Source: Arbacia lixula (lineage: Eukaryota; Echinodermata; Echinoidea; Arbacioida; Arbaciidae). Taken from it: a stretch of DNA of 64,000 nucleotides. The notes beneath the pieces were generated by a model. The model was given only the letters and a program-made list of their open reading frames with translations. It made no database searches and was not told the origin of the DNA. Below, one piece after another: positions 46,501 through 58,500 of this stretch (the stretch's first letter is position 1; each line of letters begins with the position of its first letter). The position numbers and the translations under genes were made by a program. The stretch covers positions 31,967,053-32,031,052 of the forward strand of contig OZ022577.1 of the NCBI GenBank assembly GCA_963669155.1. Direction: 5' to 3'.

Positions 46501-49500
46501 AGACAACAGACAGATATAGTTGGACAGAGGCATGCAACAAGACATCAGGATCCATATTCATGAAAAGTCTCTCACCGAGCTAGTTGCTAAAAGTTCATGA
46601 AACTGAATGTACTTACGTAGCTTGCTATGCTTAGTAAGGTTTCATGAATATGGCCCCTGGGTTTTGCATCTAGTAAGGGGTTAGTATTAAAAGTAACAAA
46701 TAAATCAGCCACATGCAAGTACCTGGAATCATAGTTTTCTGTTTTTGGAATGTCCTCAATGATAATATTTTTCTCTTTTCTGAGATAGTTCATATTTGCA
46801 AGTGTGCTTTAATATCAACTTAATAAAGACATTGCATACAATGAAATGTATATCACTGCTGAGATAGGAAAATTACAATATTCCATTTAAATCAACTTTA
46901 TATATATTTCAATATCTGTTTGAAAAGGAGTAGAAGTGAATCTAACCAATAATCAATCATACTGTCAGTGGAATCCATTCTACATCAGCTTGAACGTGCT
47001 GAGCATGGCAATTTAACAGCAATTTTCATCACACAATGATTATGCATGGCTTTTGGAGCACATGTGCATATTAGCGTGATTTTATGTACTATGCATATGC
47101 AAAGACAGGTAGTATATGTGCGTGAAATAATTCTTTGCCTGCATGTTTTTTTTTACTTTTTTTTGTTTTTCATGATTTTCTCATTAAGTCACATATAATC
47201 ATTCAACCTGCTCTCTTTTTGGGATAGTTGCACATGCATGCCTGCATGAATCAAATCAAATGGGATTTATTAGATTGACAATATGCAAATATTAATCACA
47301 CAACATAACACTTATGAAGAAAAGGTTTGTTAAGGAAAAGAAAGTATTCTGAAAATTTCCTTTTCAAACAAATGGAACAAATACACAAGTCAACAGTAAA
47401 ATGCAACTCAAAAGTACAACAAATTATGCGACATCACAAACCAAGGAAGGTAAAATATTCAAACACAACCAATATACCTGCAATACATCATTTACCACTT
47501 CTTCTTTTTTTCTTTCTCTCACATTCCACATATTTTATTGATTTATCTCAACTCAGCACTTACAATTACAATATAACTTTGGTTCAAAATTCAACGAAAG
47601 TGAGAAAATCATGCATTACAATTAAATGTACAATCTTCAAAACAATCATGAACCAAATTAAAACAACAACAAAATAATACACTAGTTGTTTAAAAAGCAT
47701 GCTGTTACTACCATACATAAAGTGCAATGATTTATGGAAAATAAAACTAAAATAAAGATACAAATGTACATAACATAAATAAACAAATTTAATAGAAGAA
47801 ATACCCAAATAACTATTAGCTCTATAAATCAACAACCTTAATGGAAAATAATACTAAAATAAAGATACACACTATAAATCAACAAGCTGAATGAAAACTA
47901 ATAACAGAATTAAGATACACACTATAAACCAGCCAGAACAGTCATCTAGGAACATACTCCTGACAAATTCAATATATGCTCCAACCATGGACCTATCATG
48001 GATGGACTGCCCTCGGATAGACTTGCTTTGATCTATGAGGTCCGCCGCCTCATAAAAATTCAAGACATTCAGGTGTTTTAAACAATTAGCTGTATTTCTA
48101 ATTAGGTAGTGCCTTCTCTGAATAACAAAAGAAAATCTGTTTTGAGAAGTACGTCAACCGTTCAGCCTTCGCTGGGAGCTCGTAGCTGGCTTTTTACATC
48201 ACGCACTGTGAATTAGTTTTGGGGTGAGCGAAGGGAAATTTTGAAAAAATTGTAGAAAGAATTTGATCTGTTACTTTTTCGGACACCTCCGCACACGAAA
48301 TTGAGGTTGTTTCCATGAAAGATGAAACATTCAATAAACGATTTACAAGATATTTTTAAGGAAATATGATTCGGAAATGTGCGATATGGAGGCATTTCTC
48401 TGGTATGTTTTCTACAGTATTCTCCTTTTATCACAAAAACGAAGAAACAATACAATCTGAAATTCACACAATCGTATCTTAATAACATGTAATACTACTG
48501 CACATGCACTTCAGTTCATGAAGTGGTTCTAAAATCTTCTGCGCATACAGAATATATATTCCTCAAAATGCATCCTACAGTTTTCATGCTTGTTTGGCGG
48601 CGGATCTCCCTCGATCAAAAAGCCAAACGCGTCAAATATTCCATTGTGATATCAATGCACGCGACTGCTGTCGGAATAAATTACACTTCGTGTGCTGACT
48701 CCATTCCTTACACCTCTCTGCTCCAACAAAGAAAGTAAAACAAAATTTAACTACAACAGATATTAACACTAAAAAGTAAACATGAAATGTCCACAACAAC
48801 TTCATACCAAGCTACACAAAATTTCACACAAAACCAGCAAGCTTTAAAGCGAAAGTCTATCCTGAAGTTTAGTTAGTTTTAGTAAAAGCAGAAACATAGA
48901 AGTGAAGGTTTTGACGAGAATCTGTCAATGGAAAAGAAAGTTATGGTCTTTTAAAGTTGTGAATTTATGACACTGTCTGCTGTAAGATTCCATAAATTGG
49001 TCTTTTTCTGCATATGATAAGGAATAAATGTTTATCAAATAAACAGGTACAATGATGCATATCCTTTATGAAAATTGACATTTTCAACCAGACTAGTATA
49101 CAACATTATGGAGAGCATCTCGCATGTGACGTCACGAAATCAAAACTTTAAAAAAAATTGTAACTTTCTTATCCATTGACAAATTTTCATCAAACTTTCA
49201 CAAGGATGTTTCTTTCATGTTTCCACTTTTATTAAAACCAACTAAACACCAGGGTGGACTTTATTTTAACAGAATAATTATGAAATGAATTGACACATAC
49301 ACGAACAAAATTATCGACTTAATATGTATACACAAACCCCAATATTACCAATGTTTAATTCAAACATGCTATGCACAAATTTATGAATGCTACTACATAT
49401 TATCTGATGATGAAAAAGACTCCATAGCTAATGTGAAATCATGAAGTGTTAGGATCATTTTACAGGTAGGCTATTATATGTCTATTATTTGAAAACATTT

Positions 49501-52500
49501 GAGTGGCTTCAGCATATAAATGCAGTGAAACTCAGATCATTCTTTTGAGACTATTCTTAAGTAACTCATCTTAATACGTGAGATAAAGCTGTCCAACTTG
49601 AGTACATGTATTATGTTGCTAATATCTCCAGATATTATTCCAGAATCATTTCACGACCTATAAAATGCCTTGATTGCCTGTTTTGTTTGTCATTCTAAGC
49701 GAATGCTTGTTGTTGAGACTTTATAACATTCCAGAAGTCTCTCTTCACATTAAATACAAAGTAAATACATGTATTGGGTAATGATAACTACAAAGGTGAT
49801 TAATACATAGATATATATAAATTAGAATATGGATATCATGGTCATGTGTGCCAATGAGAAATAATTTACGTCACATTTATGACATAAATATTTATTGTTT
49901 GAAGTATGTATTTGGAATGAGGAAAAGTATAATTTTACAGTCATGGACAATTTGTACTATTACATCAAAGAGCTGTCTTAAGCATTGACAAGAGCATTAT
50001 CTCAATTTACACTTATGTCTTCCTCCATACTTAGTAATCCTCTAGGGAAATGCATCTTTAAATGCTCCCCTGCTATACTTACATGTAGCACATGGATGAA
50101 GTTATTCTGTGTATAGTGCGTGTTTGCGAATACAGACAGTAAGAGTTATTTCATCAAGTACGGTAATTTAATTCACATAAAGAGCTGTTCAATGGAAATT
50201 ATGTGTATTAATTGTGCAAAAAGGTTATATGTAGCGGAGTTAATGTGGAGGTTGAGTAGCTACTTACCGTGTCTGAGAGGACTGCTTGGTAATGCTGACA
50301 TTGTGATGATAGCTGATCTTTCTCTGCTTCTAGCGTGTTGATCTTTAATACAAACTCTTCAACCTGGATTATACAAATACACAAATTGCACAAGCATTAC
50401 AAATGTGTCAGACCTGAAACAATATATACACAATATTTGATTTTCAAGATTGAAAACATTCAGTGTATTACGCCCCTTGGCCCTTTGGCTAATTTTTACC
50501 ACCAGGTTACTTCTGGAAATATTAATAAACCTTCTTGAGGAAAAGAAAATATTTTATGCTATCCTCATTCAAGTTAGCTTTCTTTGAGACTGCTGATATG
50601 ATTCCTAAGTGCACAAGATATTCAAACTTGTCCTTGCATATTTTCATCCTTTTTGATACCAAAAAAGTAAAAGAAAAAGCCATATTCAGAGGTGCCAACA
50701 TTGAAATTCAACAATCAGGAAGATTTTGGTAAATTTATGGGCCGTTTTCATATGTTTTTCTTTTTTTTAAACCAAGCATTGTATTCTTTTAAGATGATTC
50801 CTTTCTGATATTACAAAATCAAACTAGAATTGGACCCATGGTCATGGTAGAGTGGCACTGCGTTGATTACAAGCCCTGTACTCTTTACCATTACTACCGC
50901 TTACCTTTCACAAATGACAAGATAATCTTATTTTTAATCAATGCTTTCATAATCTGAAAATTGTATGAGGACTTACTTGTGAATTAGTGGAAGATTGGTC
51001 GTCGAGTACTTGTCCAGCTTGTTCTTCAAATTTACTCAACCAGTCCTTGTGGCTCTGTGAGATGGACAAAATGTCATCAAATCTCATATAATCATTCCAT
51101 TGAATATTGCTTCATTCTAGCACTCTTTATGCATAGAAATGTTTCAGTATAGTTTATAACAGTTGAATATGGAATTTTCTCGAAGCACATACATCAATCT
51201 GAATTAACATGGACATGCAACATTTAAAAAAGATAACACTTTTGATTAAATTAATAATTTATATATCCAGTTTGCAATCAACTATATGGTCTTCAGTCCA
51301 TTAAAAATGCATCTTTGTTTTGCATTACCACTCCTAGACAATCCCATTGATTTATTATACATACATGTATTCATTCAAATGGTAATTGGGGTATTAACAA
51401 ACACAAATCATTCATTCTCCAGGTCCAAAAACTCACCAGGGAAGACTGTAAACTGACAGTTGGGAACAACTTTTCTAGCACTTTCTTCACAGAGGATTGC
51501 TCTTCAGCGATGGCAGATTCAAGCTCGCCCTGTTAACAATGAAACAGACATCATTCATGTATTGTTTGAACGCTATCAATTCGGGATGAATCTGAATTAT
51601 TGAGGGGTTACAGTACCAAGTATTAGATGTTGAAGCAATGATGAGCACTTGTCAAGGATGAAGGTGAAGAACATGAACGAGCAGCTGTTAAAGAGTATGA
51701 GATGGGCATTGCATGTTAAAAGGGTGAATTAATTATTTAATGGTGTGGGAATGTAAGTGTAACCTCTGCTTACAGTGGATAGGCCGAAAATAAAACAAGT
51801 GTGAAAGAGAAAAATACAACCCATACCTTATACCATACTCTTTAAATGGTTGTCTTCCTGTACACTTCTGCTTAGTCACATCCCTTGCCCAATCAGCATT
51901 GTCCACATGTATAATTTTTACACTGGATTTACTTGGCTCTGTACTTTCCTTGACCTAGGACTATTCATTTTAAGGCTCTTCACACTAGCATAATTAGCCC
52001 TGTACAATTTCCAAGACTTGCACCTGAATTGCAGTGCAAACCTTGTTTTTTCTACCTGGGCCAAATAATAATGCACTATCAGTGCGGCTTACCCACATTT
52101 GTAAGATCCAGAGTGAACAAGAAGTGGGCTGAGCTTGGCTTCATTCTATAGGTGGGGCTAAGGGCGGTTTTAGTCCCACCTATAGTACGGAGCTATGTAC
52201 AGGACTAAAGAAAATGCTGCCAGTGTGAAAAGCATAAAGTAAAGAACTATTCAATTGAATGGTCTTATCCTTCGATATGACAACCTGAATACCAAACAAA
52301 TGAGGAAATATGCACTGCTATAAACATGGTCTTAAAAAAATTAGCACTTATATCCATCCTTGTGTATTGCACAACATTCAGTAATATTTACATTGTAGAT
52401 CGCTCTGCAGACATCTTGACATATAACCATAACTGACAGGTTTGATATGTTTGAATGATTAATTAAACACTAAAGAAATGATGTAAAAATATGAACCACT

Positions 52501-55500
52501 GGACATAATTCAACTTGTCTATATTGCAATCATGTTACAGATTCGAAACCACAAGTTACATTCACACAATCATCAAATCAAAAGCAAATATACTTGTACA
52601 GCAGACATGCATGAAACAGATTTACATAACACTGAAGGTATAATATCTCCCTTGCCAAAAATAAATTCTGTTTTTGTTAATATTGCAAAAAAAGATGCTC
52701 CATTACCCTAAATGGGCCAGGTTATCCTGGCCATTTAACATCTCACAAATACATTTTTGCACATTCCTGAAGCAAACAAAAAGTATTTCATGTTAATTTT
52801 GTCTGTACAGTTTTACTTTTGCAACATTTTGTTAATAAGGTATTGTTAACAGAAATTGGATGTCAGAAATATTGTAGACAATAGTAACTACAGTTATGTT
52901 TAATAATAACATCTTAGAGTTCAGTTTGATTAAGTCATGGTGCGCATTTTATCACATAGCGTCAGAAGTCACAAAAGACGAGAAGGAAAAAAAGTCACAT
53001 GTTCGGCGTGCAAAGTAAAGGGGGAGGAATCCATCCACTCCCTGGTGTTATTTTTTCCTCCATTGATAAATAGCAAGAGAATTAAATTATTCGTCATTAT
53101 GATGAAGGAAACTTATAAATATTCATTTTTTATGCACTTGCTACATCACGAAATCAATTGTGACACAAACATCAGCACACTTTCAGGCAAACACCCTCAT
53201 GCAAGCATGCATTTATGTTTTGTAGTACAAGTATATATCAATATTGTAATTTTAAAAAGTCACAATGTTTGATATCATCTGACATGCAAGAAAGCATAAT
53301 TAGTGGTTTTGATATTTGTCTCACGATGTTATAACCATCATTAGTGTGATACCTGCAGATATACATGTTTGTTATGATGTGCTTGGATGTAACATCAGGT
53401 TAATGTTCAAGCTGTGCAGCATGGAATAGAGCATGATTTCCGCCACATAAAAACACAAATCAATTTCATTAATTACTCCAAAAACAGACATGCTTCAGGT
53501 AAATGTTATGTACCATGCCAAATGTTTAGGGCTGGCAATAATCTGTTATACCTTTGCCTCAACTTTTTAAACATTTTAGAGTATTCACATTGATGACAAC
53601 TACGGCATGAAATTGTTAGTCTTGCATAAATGTACTTTGCAAAATTAACAAATTAAAAATGTATTTTCAAAATCCATTCCATTTCAAGAGAGAGGTCTAA
53701 AAATATTTACCCCCAAAAGAATAAACATAATAAAACCAAAATCACGCAGTAAAAACAACAACATGCTCAAATCACTCCACAATACCCGTGTAAAACACAA
53801 ATGCACTCATGTTTTGCACTTTCCATTATATTATATCTATTTATTTGTATAACAAAGAGTTTTTAAGCTCAAATTGTTCATAGGAATGCTCACTATCTAT
53901 TTAAATCAATATGTCATGATTAAACACCACAATGTTGACAAAGGATAACACTTAACATGAGGAAATGCTGGGATAACCATGAAAACAAAATCACACAATG
54001 TGACATTTTCCTAAACAGATCAAAGAACAATACTTGGTGGTAAGCATATCATTCATTAACAAGCTATATGTTACTTAACCCTTTTATCAAAATAATACAT
54101 GCTACCTGTTGTTTCTAGTGTTGAGGTAGGGGTAACCATTTTGTAACAATAGCTCAGTGTAGTAAATAAAGTTCTGTGGTCATACAGCGTTTAAATACAC
54201 AACAGTATAAATATGTTGATTATACAAACAAACATCTAGCACACTACCACAAGTAAAGACAAGTATATAAAAGATATGGTAAAATGATCATTCCTTGTCA
54301 TTTCACTTGCACTAAAAACCTGCACTTCTCTTTTGCACAAGATTCAATCTTTGTATACGAGCTACATACGGGCAACCATATCAACATAGAGTAAAAAAAA
54401 TTAATGTGTAAAGTCTGAACGGGGGAAATTTGTCTTTCTGTACCTTCGTTGCCTTTGCTGCATGCTCATGATTTTCTGCCCTAGATTTCTCGGCCGATGA
54501 GACCACCTCCATAAGTTTCCGATTTTTCTCCCGTAGGTTCTGGTTTGCACAGAAACAGTTGACAATAGATAGGAATCATTGTGAAGATGATGCCCTCAAC
54601 TGGTGTGTCTTCATGCCGTGCATTGTGCGACCTTAATCAGTCCTTGATTTAATTTGCCACTTAAATTGTGTTCACTTTGTTCTGTTTATCACCTCTCCAT
54701 GATTTTTTTGGCAACATTGTCTTCCCCTCTTTTATATCAACATCAAAGATGACAAATTGACTTTCTCAAAGTTTTCTTAGGTTAGAAGAAAAAATTATAT
54801 CAGTGAAAATTATGTTGAATTAGAACTGTAAAGCATCAATTTCACCTGATAGGAATAGCTACCATGATGAAAAAGTAAAGGAAAGAAAGGGTGGGAATAG
54901 TGATGATTTGATGACACAAACAACTATAGGCTATCACAACTATTCATAGTCTGTCTGGTAAAGTAAAACTTCTAAAGGGGATGGAGATCTGAACAACTAA
55001 GAATCTTGAACTTTTACTTTGAGAAATGTAGAGTTCAGTGAACACTGTTGAAATTCAGACCTATCTATTTATTCAAGCTTTGATCAAGCCTACTGAAGGT
55101 GTTCTTGTAAATGTAACAGATTGTCATTTTTGTAGATAGTTTGACAGACTCGAGATGATACCCTTGGAATATGTTATGAACCAGATTCTCGCAAACATTA
55201 ATGCACCAGACAAACCCAATCATTCTGCACTCAAAGGGCAAAGATTCTGGAGGTGACAACACACAGAACAAAAAGGGGTTGCAAGCATATGTCATTGGGG
55301 TGAAGACGAGTGAGTTGTCTGAAATGGATTACGGGATGGCTGTCGAGAAATTCTGTTAGAGAAGCGTTGGTTTAGTTCAGCAACAAAAAACACAGGTTGG
55401 ATATACAAAGATGAGGGGCTAAATGCAGGATTGATTAGATTATAAAGTCTTGAGTATAAATTACAGGTCCTCGTTAGGATACACATATTTGATTCATAAT

Positions 55501-58500
55501 GTACAGAACAGACTAGAGTAAAATGTTCTCAACTCGCATGACTGCACAAGTTAGGGAAATCTTATGGAACAGAAATCTAGTCACTCAAATAAAGGTTGGA
55601 GTTTACCTATTAAAATAAAATATGTCTATATCTTAACTATTGTGGGCGCTGGATATCAGAGTCAAACAATTTTATGCATGAGTGAAAATAGCTACGTATT
55701 CAATATCACCACTGAGTAATCACGTTGAACAAACCATTATTTTCATGTCCTTCACTTGCCATTCACAAAGCTTCTGAATGCAAGCATGCAGATTAAGCTT
55801 GGCCCTATTCAATTTCTATCCTAATTTGAAGCACCTACAAACTATTTGGTGCAGGGATCTCCAGCAATATCTTAAGCCCAATGATCATTCGCTTGAATCT
55901 GTATACACACACAAAAACGCATTATGTGACAAGGCTTACTTTCAGGCTTTAGACTAGGTATTAATCCCTGTTAAAAAAAAAAAACACATAATGTGACAGG
56001 GCCTACTTTCAGGCTTTAGACTAGGTATTAATCCCTGTTAAAAGTGGCTCTTTCTGGATCTAAAGAGCTTATCACGCCTTGGGAGAATCAGATAAGGAAG
56101 AGCAAACAAGACACTGGACTCTGGCACAAAGTCCAATAGAAATGGAAAAAGGGGGAGGGGTTTGAGAATTAAGTGAGATGGACAGACAGACAGACGGACA
56201 AATAGATGGACAGACAGACAGACAAACAGATGGACAGACAGGGGGGGGGGGGAACTTACAGTATTCCTCTGCTTCTGCTGCTCCACCACTGCCTGCAGTT
56301 TAGTGAGCTCCGTCCTACTTGAATTCAGTTGCTCCTCCAGACCCTCTATCGTCTTTGACTTATCAGCTAACCTGTGGACGCAGCAGGCAAACACAAAGAA
56401 GCACAGGACAAAACAAAAGAAGACACATTGATTAATCTTGTTTATCTAATCGATGAAACTGATACCACATACTCCAATATTTGACTGACAAATAGTGCAG
56501 AGATAAAATCAATTGGAATGGAGTCCAGGCTTCTGGGGTTGAAGGTACAAAGTCACTCTGACCTTTTGTGAGTAGAGAATGACTCTTAAAAGACTTAAGA
56601 AGAATGTGGACTGCTGTCATGTCCACAAGGGCAAAATCAGGACAATGTCATCCGAGGGGAAAAATCTGTTAACTTTTTACTAATGATCATACCCCTTAGT
56701 CCTATCATGTAAAAGACAATTGGCATGTGTTTCTGCCTGTTATTCTGACATCATTCAGATAATATTGTCTTTAAAAATGATTTCACAATCTTTCATTCAA
56801 TCATCATTCTGCATCGCACTAGTATAGAAATACCATACATTGATTTCTTCAAGGTTCATATTAGTAAGTATTACTATTTGAAGGGGGAAAAAAAGACACT
56901 TTGAAGACTAACCCTCTCAGTACCAAACAATGATGGTCTCCTTTCTATTACAACACAATTGATGACCTATGGGACTGAGAGGGTTAACAGTATCAACACA
57001 CGACATGACAGCAAGCTGTCCTTACAAGTTATTATGCTCCTTGAGGAGGATGGTTTCTTCTTTGGGGGTGGAGTCTGTGTGGTCCACGTCTCCGTTAGTG
57101 GATGGGGGCGACTCCTGCCCCTCGGCCTCTGACCTCTTCTCTCTGGTCCGGAGCATCTCCTGCAACGAGTCCTTCTCTTTCCTCAAAGCCTACACAGAGC
57201 GGAGAAAAAACACATCAGGATCAAATGATATAATCTTTGTGTTTGCTATCATTCTCTTTAGAAATGAGAATGATTGATCAATCTGTTAGAAAAATAGGCA
57301 GACTATACAGGAAGTTGAATCTGCATCTACAGCTCGCAAGGCTGTGATACTATCCACCAGGCTACTACTTGGCTTATGACATTGACACGATACTTACAAA
57401 TAAATACCCAAAACTTCCATTCTCTTTTCAAATAAGTCTTGAAAGAAGAATACAATTATGGGTACCTCTAATTCTTCTGTGGCTTTTGCCTTCTGTTTCT
57501 CCTTTTCTGCAAGCTGGCCTTCGGCTGTCTTGACCTTTCCTTCCAGATTCTGGCACTGGCATTCTGATTCCTGTAAATAAAATGAACAAACCACAGACTT
57601 GCACACAACTGAGTAAAACAACATTTTGCTACTTTGCTTCTTATCTATAATTATCAAATATATTGATAAGCACTCCCAGAGCTGGTACACGACTGCAATA
57701 ACAGCGTGATGAAGGATGCAAGACGTAAATGTACATGAAGTACTGAAAACAAAAAGTATAAAAAAGACAGGGAATATGACAAGAGAATGGACACATATTG
57801 TATCCATGTTCTAACTTTAAATGCTCCTTGCGATATTCATTTTTCCATCCGCTATTTTTCCTCAACCTACGTTATTATGATTGGCATGAAAATGTGTAGC
57901 ATGTAAATACAGATTCTGAGGCTTGGTACTGAGAGAGTTAAGATGTGTATGAAGGGCAAGTTGATCTCCCCTTATCTTTGAGTTTAGCCAGCACCATCTG
58001 AAGGATGGCCTATTCCATTTTTTCCCTTCAATTTCCCCCTGTGCTATGTGTTTCATCACCCACTTTATCTCCTCAAGATGTACATGAAGGGCACCTTACC
58101 TTGAGTTTAGCCTGCACCGTCTGCAGAGCAGTGTTCCTGTCTCCATCTATACGGCGTAGCTCACTGACCTGCCCCTTCAGGCTGTCTGCGTCGCCACGAG
58201 AAGCCTCTAGCGCCTGGGCCAGGGACTGGTTCTGGGACTGGGACTTCTGCAGCTCCTCGCCTACCTCCATCAGCCGCTTGGAGAGGACTGACTCACTCTC
58301 CCGCTGGAAAGAAGGAAGCAGACATGCATCTATGATATCATGTCTAGAAGAACTATCCCTCATTTCCAAATTACCAAGATGTCTTTATACACATTACTTA
58401 TTATTTTTCGAGTCTAAATTCTTGGGACCTCCCCGTCCACCTCCAGCTGCTTTCAGAGGACCTACCCGCTCTAATGCTGCAAGGACACATGCATCTTATG

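Larger units (their letters stand above)
46359..50267 (-). other. RRBP1-like intron, window exons 12 to 13
   Basis: 3.9 kb holding the hairpin elements at 46548-46657 and 48844-49269 and degenerate tandem repeats at 47733-47935. The stretch 48000-48720 is richer in GC and CpG and may be an old transposon piece, but I could not name it. Confidence 0.55.
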
